A DNA stretch of 64,000 bases from Cynocephalus volans (GCF_027409185.1 NC_084463.1:155918369-155982368); one strand, 5' to 3'. Counted from the first letter of the stretch, positions 22,114 to 34,369 are shown. The notes: generated by a model not told the origin, from the letters alone. Program-made: numbers and translations.

Positions 22114-24083
22114 AAACATGATCCTAATTTGTTAATTTTACACAATCATATATGTTTCTATGTAAAACACATGAGTATTTACATACAAAAGTTTACAAAT
22201 CTAAATGAAAATATTATCATTAATTATGTCTGGGTGGTAGGATTATGGGTACTTTTTTCTCTTCTTTCTTTTTTTATTATCTGCATTTTCCAATTTTGTT
22301 TATCTAATTTAAAAGTCATTAAAATGCAGTACAACATTGCAGTGATTAGCATCGGAAAGTGCAAAGGGGATGGAGAAAATGAATACTAAAGTGTTTGAGG
22401 GTGTCAAAAAAGACTTCCCAGTACAAATGAGAGGAATGTGTGAGAGCAACGCATGTTGCGAGATCTACAAATGGGCCTGTGTATTCACTTGGGGTGAAAG
22501 AGAGTCAATAATAAAAGGACTTTGGAATGACAGAAAAACAGAAGACAGGTTGTTTTAAAGCAAGGAAGTAAAAGGTACCTATAAAATCCAGGTAAATATC
22601 CAAGACTGACACAGAGCTTGGAGCAAGAAGGAGAGAAAACACAGAGGTGCCAAAGGAACAGGGTAAGTCCATTGAAACATCTCTGCCTATCTCTTCACCT
22701 AAGTCAATGGGATAAAGTGGGACTGGCCTATCTGTATGGGTTCTCTGCTGCATTCCATTCTCTAGGCTGGAGAGATGAAGCCAGTTGTTGACTCTATGTA
22801 GGGACCAGTACATAAATGAGGGAAAACAAAACTATGAAAGGAATGAAACAGAAAAGAAACGAAACAGGAAAGGAATGGTAAAGTCAGTTGCTACAAAACA
22901 GGTAGAAGATACTTTGAGGAAAAAATATCAAAAGCTAACGCTAAGAAAGTTGACAAAATAGGTTCAAATGTATGCCATTCCATGAATATTAATCAGCAAC
23001 AAGGAAGCAATGCCTCATAATGAATGTTGGCTGATAATGTGGCTACACAGGACTATATAGCACAGTAGAAATATGGGAGTACTTGGTATTGTAACACACT
23101 TTAAGGTGCTTCTTTCTGGCAAAAAAAAAATAATAGGTGAAGAGCACTCATTTTCACTAGTTCAGCATTTTTTTTGTGGAAAATATACTGGTATACCTAT
23201 GGATGTACTGGGTGATTCTGTGGAAATAATTCAGTATTATGTTTCACCGTGTGCTCTAATGTATTCTCAAAGGTACTGGTTATCTTCGCTCCGTTAAAAG
23301 TAAAGTTAACATGAAAGGCAGATAAAAAGAAACTAGAAAAAGTAAATTTTTCTAATTTTCATTTGAAATTATCTAGTCAAAGAGTAAAGTAGTGAGCTTT
23401 TCTCTTTTGATCTCATCAGACCTTCGATTTTTTGATGTGCTTTTTGTGCTTAAAAATAATTGCAGTTGTTCTAATTTTCAGAAAAAAAGGCAATTGATGG
23501 TAAATATTGTACCAATTGTAAAGAGAAAAATCATACTAATATGCAGAATCTATGAAAAGAGTTTACTCGTTGGTTTCCCTTTTCTTGTATTATTTACAGG
23601 ATTATTCTCATTTTAACCAGATAATCAGCTATCCTCCCAATAATTTAAGCCATTTACACATTAAGTCATTTTGATATAATCTAAAAGGATCAGAACTGGC
23701 TCAGCTCTTTAATCTTTTATATAGATCCTGAACTTGATCCAGTAAAAATGCATTCTGAGAATAGCTGTAATCTTTATAGAGCTAGCTATTAATAATCTGA
23801 GTTCCATATGAAACATAGATTTTAATCCAGAAACTAGCAAATATGAAATGAGAAACCGTTCATAAATAAATGAACAATCAAGTTTCAAGGTCAACTGATT
23901 AGCAACTTTAATTCTATCTGCAACCTTAATTTCCCTTTGCCATGTACCCTAACGTATTCACAGGGTCCTGGATTAGCACATAGACATGTTTGGGGATGGA
24001 AGCATTATTCTGCCTACCACAGTCCCTTCCCTCTTTCTCCTGTCCTTCAGATGCAATGAATTCAGGGAAGGTAGATAAACAGA

Positions 24084-24119
24084 TAGATTGACTGATTGAT
24101 TGATTGATTGATTGATTGA
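24084..24119 (+). repeat. (GATT)n tetranucleotide repeat
   Basis: About nine units of GATT with minor variants, 250 bases upstream of MS4A12. Confidence 0.9.
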
Positions 24120-24272
24120 CTTTACAAAACCAAATAGAAATTGGAAAATAGATGTATTTCCATCTTTCCTTCATTTCCTTCAAATCGTAAGATATACAGA
24201 ATTCCAAAGTCGAATGATAATCACGTTTCTATTAGTTGTCATTGCCCGGTATCTGCTCACTTGCCCTCTTTC

Positions 24273-24285
24273 ATTTGCATAAATA
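24273..24285 (+). promoter_or_regulatory. Possible MS4A12 core promoter: octamer plus TATA-like box
   Basis: ATTTGCAT (POU octamer) at 24273-24280 overlaps ATAAATA at 24279-24285, about 90 bases before the MS4A12 ATG. An alternative is that this is intron: an AG acceptor at 24360-24361 directly precedes the exon with the ATG, and human MS4A12 has an upstream non-coding exon. Motif-only evidence. Confidence 0.25.
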
Positions 24286-24370
24286 GTTAACATTTGACAA
24301 GGTTTTCTTTAGTTTCTTTTGTGAGTAAATGTATCACCTTGGTATGTTTTGTAATGCTTAGGATAAGACA

Positions 24371-24631
24371 ATGTCATCCAAGAAAACTCTCTCTGGAGTG
24401 CATGAAACCATACCCAATCCTTATGCAACAAGCAGCTTTACAGCTCCTGGGTATCAACAACCTCTGGGTTTCATAAACCTAAGAAACCAAGCTCAGGGTA
24501 GTCAGCCTACATTCATCACATCTCCAGGAATCTTTGCTAGCAATCAGCTGGGCCCAGGAAATACACAGATGGTAAATCCAGCTACAGGAACAGCAGCAAC
24601 AAACTTTAAAGAAGATGCAAAGGCACTAGGG
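24371..24631 (+). CDS. MS4A12: MS4A12 coding exon 1 (N-terminal cytosolic tail)
   Basis: Residues 1-87. The exon starts at 24362 after an AG acceptor; the first in-frame ATG follows nine bases later. It ends ...EDAKALG at GTAAGT, the same Leu-Gly ending as in MS4A1 and MS4A13. Confidence 0.93.
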
Positions 24632-27600
24632 GTAAGTCTATTTACTAACAGAATTTTAATTTTGTATTTGCAAAGTTTTCTTGTACCCATGAGTTATAAT
24701 ATAGGTGGAGAGAATAACATCCAATTATTAAACCATTATTCTGGAAACTGTGTCTCTTTTAGGCAGAAATAATTAATATGCATACACACTTTACCCTGTG
24801 CTCATTTTATTTTCAGTTCAAGCAAGAACCAAACAGGTGACAGATGACACTCCCGAGCAGAATTCAGTAATATTGACATGATGGGAACACTGCTACTTCT
24901 AGCTTGATCTCACTTCTGCAATGGACTTTCTGGAAAATCTTAATCCTCTCTTTGTACAGGTTACAAGTCTGGTATTAAGTAAAAAGGTGAATTCACATTA
25001 AAATTAATATCAATGGCTGCCTTAAAAGGGAAAGAACTTCAAATGGGCAGTGTGAGGAAGGCTGAGTGTGAATTATGGGACATTCCATGTGCTGTGCCTC
25101 TCTCACTGGTACCCTTGGAGATACTATGACTTAACTGCCACCTAACTTCTACAAAGAGTACCTTGAACTGTATATCCACTGTCTTCTTTCAGCAGGCATT
25201 TTAAAATATCCCCTACTTATAGGTGAAGATACCACCTGCCTAGATGGAATTGTTAGTCCCTTTGCTGTTTTTTCCAGGTACCTCATTCATACCACTAACA
25301 CAATCCCACCAAATTGAATCAAGGCTCTCCCTGTGTACAACTTCTCCGCTAGAGCATTCAGTTACTTACATTGAGTATTCATTACATGCCAGAAACTCTT
25401 CTACCCATCTTACTACCTATTTTGAGTTTCAGTGGTTTAGGAAAGTAAAAATGAACATCAGTTCCCCTCCAACAGCCCATCTAAGCTGTGGAGGCAGCCC
25501 CTCAATCCTGCTCCTGCCACATAGAGGAAATTCTCTGCTCCTATTGAGCAAATGGGACAAACCAGCCCCCCACACAGCTGACCCCACACAGGTGTCAGAA
25601 ATATCGTGTTGTAGAGCACAAAGCAGGCACAACCTCTGCCCTCATGGAGCTTACAATTTAGCAGGGGAAATCAGATTACATACATAACAAAAGAAGTAGA
25701 ATAAATAGTGTGTTAGAAGGTGATAAATGATACAGAGAGAATAAAACAGTGGGAAAAGGATAAAAAGTACCAGGCAGTGAGGGGGTAGCAATTTCAAATA
25801 GGTCAGAGTGGGCCTTTCTTAGAACATGACACTTGAGCAAAGACATGAAGTCGGGAGTGAACCATGCAGATATCAGGGCAAGAGAGAAATCCAGTGCAAA
25901 GGTCTTTAGATGAAAGTGTGTGACATATTTGAAGAACAGGGAGGAGGACAATAAAGTAGAACAAATGAGTGATGGAGGGATTAGTTGGAAGGAGGGCGGA
26001 AGAGTGGGAGGGGCCAGAGGCCAGACCCAGTGAGGCTTTGCTTTTTTCTGAGCAAATGAGGAGCCATTCTGCCTGGTACTGAAGAGGCACACAATAAAAA
26101 TACCTTGCAAGGATAAGCGAAGTTTTGTTTCTAAAAATCTCCACATGGCAGGAGCTATTCCACTCCCTGGTGATTGTCCATCTCTTAGCAGCCCCCAGTC
26201 GCCACAGCAGTGCAGGGGTCACAAGCAGTAGGTTGTGGAGCAAATGTGACAATCAACTTGGAATTTGAAGTGCTTCTGTGACCGAAAGTGCAGAATAAAT
26301 TACATGTTCAAATGTTTAAGTCCATCCTACTGGCAATTTTGATCAGTAAATGGTACAGCCATGGCTATACAAGGAGAAAAGAAAGCCAATATGAATCCAA
26401 GATCTAATTGCCCCTCATCAAGATGACAGCAAAGGCAAGGATGAGAAGTTCGTAACCAGATTATTAAATTGCTGCTCTAGAGAAGAGCTTGTGAAAACCA
26501 ATATAAAGTTTAATGCAGGGGTTCTTCAACTGAGATGTATGATTGGCTACAAGAGACCTATCTCCACTCTGAAGCTACATGCAAAAATGGAGGGGGTGGG
26601 GGGGTTGTGGATGTGCAAGAATAATTTTTCAAGAGGAAAGTTTCATAGCTTTTACCAGAGTCTCAAAGAATTTCATTTTCAAAAAAATATGAATCTCTTA
26701 GCATTATTTAAGAAGCTGGGGGAGGGGGGTTCTAATTTTAATTGAATTTAATTGTATTCAGTAGCTATTATTGAAGAAACAAAACACAATAGTCTTACAT
26801 TTTCACTCTTCTGGGATAAAGGTATAAACTTGGGAATAAATAAATTATAAGTCTACAATTGACTTTCGGACCAATCTAGCAACAGTTCTTTCTGAGAAAT
26901 CTATCTCTATCCAGGATGAAGGAAGGTGAAGTAAGAGGTATAAAGAAGTAAAATATGTATCCCTCAGCTTTGGGAATCATCTCTTGACTGATAAAAATAA
27001 TAATAATTGCATACCTGCCACTCAAAATATATATATTTATAAATGAGTACAAAATCAGGTAATAAGGTGTGCTTTATATCATAAGTTACAACAAAAAATT
27101 AGAAGGAAAGAAAAAAGATAGGTTAATTTGGCTGGTATAATCAGGAAGACTTCATGATAGAGACGGAGCTGAGTTGAGCCTGAGGAGATGCAGTACTGAA
27201 TAGCTAAAATATGGGATCTGGAGTAAATTCCCATATCTGCCCCTTAGTAATTGTGTGACCTTGGACACCTAACTTCTTTGTGTGTCTGTGTCTCCATCCA
27301 GTTGTTGAGAGGATTATATGAACCAATAAATGTAAAGTATTTAGAATATTACCAAGCATATGGTTAATGCTCGATAAGAAACATTACTAAGCATATAGTT
27401 AATGCCCAATAAATGTTTTTATCTTCACTGATTCCTTTACCTATAAATGGGATTACCCAAATGGAGAATTGATGTATTTGAATAAGACAGCTACTGAAGT
27501 CACAGTTAAAGCATTTTTTTTTTCTAAGTCTTTTAGAAGCTCTCTGGAGAAACTAATGCAGTTAACTTACTTTCTGAGGAATTCCCCTTGGGCCACCCCA

Positions 27601-30600
27601 GCAAGTCTCCCCAAATATCTCAAACAAGGCCTTATGCTGAGGCCTTTGCTCCCCAGCTATTCTAGCATGTCAAAATCCTCATGGCCCATCTCCTGTTTTA
27701 CATGCATGCCTAAATGACAGTCATGGATTTTGGCAAAATTGACAATAAAATAAGCAGAGCAGCAATGATAGTAATGTTTCACAAGCCTGAAAATGTAGAA
27801 GTAGTTTTAAAATTTCTGTTTTCTTTTTTCAGGGGATCCAGATTGTGATTGGATCAATGCACATTGGTTTTGGAATTATTTTGGGTTTAATGAGCTACTC
27901 TGATGATCAACATTTGGGTTTTGACTCCATTTCTTTTATTGGTGGATATCCATTCTGGGGTGGCCTCTCTGTGAGTAGATCACTAGAACACTTCTCCTCA
28001 GTTTATAAAGTACAGATATTTACAGCCTATTCACAACTCATTTCTTGATAAAAAGCCCCACATCTGAGGCCTGCAGAATTTAGAGAAATAACAGCTCTGA
28101 TTCAGCATAAAAAGGCAGCTTAAGCCCATACCCTAAAGTTTACTCTGATCAAGTACTCTTCAAGCCAAATTTTTAGTTCCCTGTTACATTTTAGATGGAA
28201 ATGTATGTGGTGTTTGGAGAGGAGCAAAAGGCTATTGGAAACATGACTGAAAATAGGCAATTGATAATGACAAGAGATTGAGCAGTAAGCTCAGGAATCA
28301 TCACAACAAGAAAAGCTAAAACGAGAACAAATTCTTCTTATGCAAGAAACTAAAGAGAGAGAGGGGAAAAAAAGAGGAACTCAAGGATCTACCCCTGAGA
28401 GTTACTCCAGAAAACTGAGAAGTCTGGGAGGATTTTTTTTTTTTAATTTATCAATATACAATGTAGTTGATTTTTGTGGTCCTTTACAATTCCTCCTTTC
28501 CCTTCCTCCCATTCCCCCCTCCCACCCGCATCAACATCATATCTGTTCACGTCTTTAACAAGTTCAAGGAATTGTTGTGATTGTTGTGTTCCCCCCCATT
28601 TGTTTGTTTATGTATTTATTTATTTTTATTAGCTCCCACATATAAGTGAGAACATGTGGCATTTCTCTTTGTGTGTCTGGCTTATTTCACTTGACACAGT
28701 TTTCTTTAAGTTCATTCATGATGCTGCAAATGGTAGTACTTCATTCTTTTTTATAGCAGAGAAGTATGCCATTGTGTAGATATATGGGAGGAAATTTTGA
28801 GAGGGGGGACTAGATAAATATAAGTAGACCAGCCTTTCATATAAAGAGAAGTGCCCAGGTACAACCAGAGAACCCACTATTTCATAAATAAATTTGTCTA
28901 TTTCTACAGTTCATTATTTCTGGCTCTCTGTCTATATCAGCATCCAGCAAGTTTTCCCCTTGTCTGGTAAGTTAGAATGTTGCTATTTTTTAAACCCCTT
29001 TAAAGATTAGTTTTATTGGGGAAGAAAATTGAAAAGGTAGATTCAGAAAATGTCAATGGGAGCACTTTTCCCAAAATATCTGTTGATTATCCCCATGGTA
29101 TGTGTGCTGGGGTGGGGGAATTGTTCACATTACTTGCCACTCAGAAGCGGCAGAGCTCCACATCTCGACTCTTGAACTCACAAGAAGTAGTAAAGATAAG
29201 GGTTGGAAGTAGTGAAGATAAAGGCTGTTTAAGCTTTAACCTAAAGGCCCCCTGGTTCAGTAGAGGCACATTTATTGCATTAGTGGAAGTCCAAAGAAGA
29301 ATCCAGGAACCAGGAAATATCTACCTGCCATATCAGTAATAAAATCTCTACTGTTCATTTGCCATTTCTCAGCTCTGCCTTGTGTTTTTTTTTTTTATTT
29401 GTGTATATCTCTTATTTAGATTGGATTTTTTTTTTTTTTTTTTTTTTTTACAATTCTTTAAGTCACCATTAAAAGCATCTAGCTTGTTCCAAAAGACAAG
29501 TTTATAAAAATAATCACTGGGACAGGAATTTCAGTTCTCGCAGTCACAGAACCTCCACCCATTGCAATTTCCTGGCCTACTATTTAACCAGGAGGAATAA
29601 AATGAGTTTCCAAGAACTAGGGTCAACTAGAGCAGAGGTGGTCTCAAGATTATACGTAATCCAGAACAAAAGGAAAGAATGGGGAAATGAGAATGTAGAA
29701 TGATGTAGCTCATGCTTTTCTAGACAAAATAAAAATAATGTAGTAAAATTAAATTAAATTAAACTAAATTCAGCCTATTCCTGATTAGCTATTCCTGTCA
29801 TAATCTGAAAACAAAATAAAGCATACTTTTTCTGTATCCTTAATGGGTCCTCCCTTCTAAATGATATTGTTCAAGCATAGACTCTGTCCTTTTGGAGAAG
29901 ACAACCACTGAAACTCACCTAAGGTGATTTTTCTAAGAGCCTTTTACAGGCCTTCGAGAGACTTTTAAGGATGCTAAAGCAGTAGCACAGTCTGAAGAAC
30001 TCAAACTGTGCCACCCCTAGCAAGTCAGCTGATGACTTAGTTTCACAATTATTCTGCTGTATGTCAAAATCTTATTGTAGCAACTGGGGAAAGTTTTGTA
30101 TTCTGTTCATACACCTCTACCCACAAAAGCCTAAAGCTGTTCTCCTTCTACATTTGGGGTTTTTTACTTAGTCCCTAGAGAGACTTCAGGGTTTTCATGA
30201 ACTCCTAAATTTATCAGCAAAAAATCTGTGTGCATATACTTTCCCATCTATAAAATCAGGTGCTATAGTACCACCTCATACAACGACTGTAAGAGTTAAA
30301 TGAGATGATGTATTTAAAGAATTTAACACAGTGTCTGTCACAGAAAAATGCTAATTTAAAGTTTACCTGTTATTCTTTTTAAAAAGGAAGCATAGTTACT
30401 ATGCATGAAGCTTTTAGATAAATATGGGCTTCTGTTTTAAATTTAAATTATTTACATTTTTCTGTAGCTTTTTAGAAGTACCCTCCATCGAAGCTGCATA
30501 CAGAGTAATTAACCAGCCAGAAGGGCAGAAAAAAAAACATTTCAATTTTTAAAATTGTTTCAAGATTTCAAAGATGAAGAATCATTAAATTGAATTGATT

Positions 30601-31482
30601 CTTATTTCATTTAATTTCACTTATCCTATATATTTATTTTTCCTGTCATCTCCATTAGATAAAAAGCAGCCTAGGAATGAATATTGTTAGTTCTATCTTT
30701 GCCCTTGTTGGAGTGATTCTGTTACTGGTGGATATGATCATCAATGAAGTAAATAACCAAACCTATTGGACAGTGGTAAGTATCCCATAATCTACCACAT
30801 GCCTGCTCTCTTTTCACTCCCATAGAGTGGGTCTATTTTTCATCTTTTATTATTGTACAGTAACTCTAGTGGAAAACCTATTTTTCTATTCCAGCACTAC
30901 CCCAGTCATGTGATCTCTAGGACTATAGAATAAAGTGGGAGAGTTACCTCTGCAGATGGACTAAGGCCTAAAGGGCATCCCTTATTGATCCATCTCACTG
31001 TGAATCACATAAACAAATGAGGAAGGGTTTGGATTGGCCTTCAAGACGCCTAAAAATTATTTTCCAAATAATTCTATACAAAGCAGATAGTCAAGTTATT
31101 AGGTGACTTTTCTTATTTTAGAGTAAGAATGGGGTGAGAGAAACATGTCAGTGACAAGGACATCCGATTTTTACTAGAGAAACCCAAGGAATGAAGCAAT
31201 TGCAAGATGAAGCACGTGACTCTGAATGTGCTCAAAAAAGAATCAGCCATTCATTAGCAGAATACAGGCCAATCATGGACTCAGACCTTAGGAGGCAATG
31301 GGTCGTCTCACGGCTGGAATTCTTACTATGTGGAAGGAGTGAAGGAATATGGTGCCAAATGAGGCTGGACTGGACGATGGCATTCTGCCTCAACAGCCAA
31401 CTTAAGGACTTTGGTCTTCATTCTGAGAACAATGAGAAGCCACAGAAGAGAAGTTTTTTGGTTGGTTTGTTGTTTGGGGTTT

Positions 31483-31513
<31 letters not shown>

Positions 31514-33741
31514 CCAGCTTACCAAAAACAGAGTTTATTAAATTGATATGGGCTACATATATCTAAAGAAAAAAAGAGAACAACTCTCCTATATATCTAG
31601 AAAATAGAACGTTAAGACAATATCAACAGCATTTTAAGCCAATAATCACAATAGCATTTCCCTTATCAGTTCACTCAGTACTGTGTAATTCTGTTCCACT
31701 GGATCTTGGAATAGCAGTCTTCTGAAGCCATCTGCTTCTCTCATATTGGGTCTGCAATCCTGACTCCAAACACTAGTATCATCTGAAAGTTGTCTAAGCA
31801 ACGTCATCAAAAACGTGGACCTAAGAGTCTGTCCTTTTAAGTGACAATAGTTGGAAGTACCCTTGTCCACCAGACTTTGCAATGATCCTTCTTTGTTAAA
31901 GATACAGAAGAGTTTTAAGTAAGGAACTGGAACAATCTCATCTTGTTTTGAAAAGACCACTGTTTGAATTGTAAAGAGGAGGTTATAAGGAGGCAATAAT
32001 AGATGAGGGAAACTCTTGGTAAATAAGGAGGAATGAAGCAAGAACAAAAAAAATTCATCCTCTAAGATACCAAAGAAAAAGAACAAAAATAATTCAAAAA
32101 ACAGATTTTAAGCTGGCATCCAAGTAGAGAAACAAATCCTAATGTGACTCAGGGTGGCAGAAGAAAGCACAGCTCCTAGCCCTGGTCCTTATGCCCCAGA
32201 AATAAGTCCAAGGAAAGAGGAGAAGCCAATAGACACTGACAAGTCTCACTAATGCTCTCCAATCTGGAGCTAAGAAGATGGAGATGGGTCTTTGCTTTAT
32301 CTGGGAGGATAAAGCAAATCCTGTATGGTAGAACCCCAAGAGAAAGAGGAAAAGCCACCAGATTTAAAACCTTCCAGTGCACTTTGCTGACACGCAGGAA
32401 TGAGCAGAAACCCACACGAACAGAATATGCTTCCAGCCATGGAGCATGCCTTAGGATCAGGCATTTAGTCACTCTCAGAACAGAGAGAAAGCAAAGTCCA
32501 TGTAGACTAACAAGAACTGTGCTCAGTGCCAGCTAAGTAAGTTCTCTCTCTCCCCGCAATAGCTGCTTGATTATAATTCAGAAAAATGGACATAAAACAA
32601 TATCTAGCCCTCAAATTGTAGCTGGAAACAAGGAAAACAAATTGGAACCAGGTAAGTGGAAGGGTGAATCAAGGAAAATTCACCTATACTATATCTGAAT
32701 AAACAGATGGCAATCTTAATACTTTATTGCAAAATAGGAAATAAGGCTGGCAGGTTAGAGTGTGGTATTACATCACTGGACAGCTGCAAAAGAAAAAAAG
32801 TCAAAACAAAGTATGATTCCATTCTTAGAGAATATTTCTCTCTCTTTCTTGCTCACTGTCTCATTCCCTCTCTTGCTCTTTTTCCCTCTCTCACGCTGTC
32901 TCTCCATGCATCCATTATCCTATTTACCTTCTGCTAATACCTAGAAATCTAGAATAATTGTCATCAAATATTAACTTTGTTTATTTCTAGGCAGTTCCAT
33001 TTGGCACGATTAGTTGGTTTCTATATCACTTGATTTTTTTTTAATGAGTAGGTAACATTTTTATAAAAACAAGGAAGTCACTGCAAAGAAAAAAGTCTAT
33101 CTCCTTTATAATATTTCTAAATGAAATAGTCTACTCACCAAAAGAAAAGTCTTCTGGCATTTTAAAGAAAATCCAAAATAAATTCACATTCCCCTGAAAT
33201 AAGCATTGGATGGTAATGGAAAAATGATCATAGAGCAAGTTGAGTATAAGCAATAGCACATTTGATGAGCTAGTAAGTTTTCGAAGCCCATGTGAGACCC
33301 ACTGATTAGCCACAATTTCCCTGTGTTTATTTCTGATTTTAGCTGTCTGGGAAAGGAATTTCGGCCATGCTGATGATCTTCTCCCTCTTAGAGTTCTGCA
33401 TAACTTGTGCCACAGCCCATTTTGCCAACCAAACAATTGCCAACACCAACAGGGTGAGTTGGGTCTCTTCTCTGTAAAATATTCTGAATATGTGCTAGAG
33501 AAATACAGACTTGTGTCTGCTAAATCCCCCTATGGGCTTACCAGAGTGCTCTTTGTTTTTGACTTTGATGGGACTAGGAGAAGTTGAGTAGAATTATAGT
33601 AATAATATTGTTTGTTTTAATTATTTTTTCCAGTCTGTCCTGGTTATTCCAACTGTGTATTCAGCCAACCCCTTGACAATAGAAACTTCCTCAACTCCTC
33701 CCAGAAATGACAACGACCCAGCTTATGACCCTAGGTATTAA
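24371..33741 (+). CDS. MS4A12: MS4A12 complete coding gene, six coding exons
   Basis: Four-pass membrane protein; the human protein sits at the apical membrane of colonic epithelium and is linked to store-operated calcium entry. Exons 24371-24631, 27833-27970, 28910-28966, 30659-30775, 33343-33453 and 33634-33741 join in phase 0 to 263 residues (human 267). The long N-terminus is rich in Pro, Gln and Asn with ETIPNPY and ITSPGIFAS blocks matching MS4A12. Helices lie near residues 88-108, 121-146, 158-178 and 192-214. All introns are GT-AG. N185-Q-T187 in the second extracellular loop is a potential glycosylation sequon. PolyA signal at 34022. Minus-strand repeats occupy several introns. Confidence 0.94.
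25360..26110 (-). repeat. L2 LINE 3' half, - orientation
   Basis: 'gcccctcatggagcttacaatttag' type segment at 25.64 kb, then 'agtgggcctttcttagaac' and 'gacacttgagcaaagac' in reversed L2 3'-end order, with diverged internal sequence on to 26.1 kb. Confidence 0.6.
27195..27420 (+). repeat. MIR SINE, + orientation
   Basis: 'gtaattgtgtgaccttggac', 'ctaacttctttgtgtgtctg', 'gttgagaggattatatgaac', 'ggttaatgctcgataag': full MIR order in MS4A12 intron 1. Confidence 0.7.
27833..27970 (+). CDS. MS4A12: MS4A12 coding exon 2 (TM1, first loop)
   Basis: Residues 88-133: GIQIVIGSMHIGFGI helix, short loop, then GGYPFWGGLS into helix 2. Acceptor TTTTTTCAG, donor GTGAGT, 138 bp. The family-typical Ala or Val at the first position is Gly. 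Confidence 0.93.
28430..28788 (-). mobile_element. LINE-1 3' end, 5'-truncated, - orientation
   Basis: Poly(T) at 28432-28444, then the reversed 3' UTR with a C-rich tract, the ORF2 end (GCTCCCACATATAAGTGAG) and 'catgatgctgcaaatggtag'. About 350 bp. TGGGAGGA occurs on both sides (about 28423 and 28786), a likely short target-site duplication. Same 3' UTR type as the 15.3-kb L1 but without the (CA)n tract. Confidence 0.85.
28910..28966 (+). CDS. MS4A12: MS4A12 coding exon 3 (TM2), 57 bp
   Basis: Residues 134-152, FIISGSLSISAS..., completing helix 2 and ending Pro-Cys-Leu. Same length as the equivalent exons of MS4A1 and MS4A13. Acceptor TTCTACAG, donor GTAAGT. Confidence 0.93.
29376..29451 (+). 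repeat. T homopolymer tracts
   Basis: Two T runs (about 13 and 23 bases) separated by ordinary sequence in MS4A12 intron 3. No recognisable element is attached. Confidence 0.8.
30235..30365 (+). repeat. MIR-like fragment, + orientation
   Basis: 'cccatctataaaatcagg', 'gtaagagttaaatgagatg', 'acacagtgtctgtcacag'. Confidence 0.5.
30659..30775 (+). CDS. MS4A12: MS4A12 coding exon 4 (TM3)
   Basis: Residues 153-191: GMNIVSS...GVILLLVDM helix and the second extracellular loop with N185-Q-T. The loop has no cysteine pair, unlike CD20. Acceptor CCATTAG, donor GTAAGT, 117 bp. Confidence 0.92.
31150..31460 (-). repeat. L2 LINE fragment, - orientation
   Basis: Contains 'ggactttggtcttcattctgag' type sequence followed by 'aatgagaagccacagaag', the reversed L2 ORF2 region seen in several other copies here. 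It runs up to the poly(T) of the retrocopy-like block. Confidence 0.5.
31480..32560 (-). pseudogene. Retrocopy-like block with polyA signal and A-tail, source gene unrecognised
   Basis: On the minus strand a long sequence ends AATTTAATAAACTCTG followed 20 bases later by a poly(A) of more than 30 bases (T run at 31480-31516 on +). That is the layout of a reverse-transcribed mRNA. Near its 3' end the minus-strand frame 31646-32086 gives 146 residues ending SELIREMLL, with no match I can name; most of the rest looks like untranslated sequence. The 5' limit is uncertain and I found no clear target-site duplication. An unknown 3'-tailed repeat is the alternative. Confidence 0.45.
33343..33453 (+). 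CDS. MS4A12: MS4A12 coding exon 5 (TM4)
   Basis: Residues 192-228: LSGKGISAMLMIFSLLEF helix then ATAHFANQ, matching human MS4A12. Acceptor GATTTTAG, donor GTGAGT, 111 bp. Confidence 0.93.
33634..33741 (+). CDS. MS4A12: MS4A12 coding exon 6 (C-terminus)
   Basis: Residues 229-263, from SVLVIP to DPRY and a TAA at 33739-33741. Cytosolic tail rich in Ser, Thr, Pro, Asn and Asp, diverged from the human end. Acceptor TTTTTCCAG. Confidence 0.92.
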   Translation, partial: SVLVIPTVYSANPLTIETSSTPPRNDNDPAYDPRY

Positions 33742-34045
33742 AAGAAAAAGGGGCAGCCATCCAATCTCATGGAGTAAAACTGCCCTGCAGAAACTTCTTA
33801 AGAAGGTGGCTTTTATTGTCCATGACGATTGCTAATCTTTAAAGACTGTGTTTGAGATTTGTTCTTAGGTTCATCACTAATGATAACTATATTTCCCTGT
33901 CACTGTCTCTTCCTACATACCACTACTACACACTGGAAAAAGTGAAGGACCAGAGGACTAAAAAATGACTCTGCACCTTTCTTAATATTAGAACTTTACC
34001 TGTTCACACTACCTTTTCCTCAATAAAATGCCATTAAGAACATGA
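33742..34045 (+). other. MS4A12: MS4A12 3' UTR
   Basis: From the stop to about 15-20 bases after AATAAA at 34022-34027. About 300 bases, no repeat recognised. Confidence 0.75.
34022..34027 (+). terminator. MS4A12: MS4A12 polyadenylation signal (AATAAA)
   Basis: AATAAA 281 bases after the stop codon, followed by a T-rich stretch (CTTTCTTGGTATATTTTTT). Confidence 0.75.
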
Positions 34046-34369
34046 GACTTTCTTGGTATATTTTTTAAATATATTTTGGTTTGACATTGGTTGTAGAGCA
34101 GTAGATCTGATAAAACACTGTAAATCAGACCAATAAAGTTTCTTTGATGTTGATTTATTTGCAGGGTACCTATGTATCTGGAGTTCCTTTACTCCTCTCC
34201 TCCTCCCCTTTCTGTATTCAGAAAGCAAATACCCAGTTGACCTTGTTGGGGGCCATACTATCCTGTACATTAATATCATCAAACATCTTGCCTCTTGGAT
34301 AACTATGAAGTTTTGCTATTTACAGAGTATTTTCACTTATATTAAACTTATTTGCAATGGGACAAGAGC

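Larger units (their letters stand above)
9466..24361. other. Intergenic region between MS4A1 and MS4A12
   Basis: No MS4A exon or other host gene is supported. An open frame at 9456-9809 codes for 117 residues that I do not recognise; it starts upstream of no splice or promoter signal I can see. Most of the interval is repeats (L1, L2, MER5A-like, simple repeats), listed separately. 9.8-11.3 kb, 14.0-14.75 kb and 22.1-24.3 kb hold nothing I can identify beyond diverged repeat-like sequence, a T-rich tract near 10.6 kb and the short tetranucleotide repeat at 24.09 kb. Confidence 0.6.
24632..33633 (+). other. MS4A12: MS4A12 introns 1-5
   Basis: Introns at 24632-27832, 27971-28909, 28967-30658, 30776-33342 and 33454-33633. 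Intron 1 holds an L2 (25.36-26.11 kb) and a MIR (27.2-27.4 kb). Intron 2 holds an L1 3' end. Intron 3 holds homopolymer T tracts (29.38-29.45 kb) and a MIR-like fragment. Intron 4 holds an L2 fragment and a minus-strand retrocopy-like block. The remainder is unremarkable. Confidence 0.8.
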
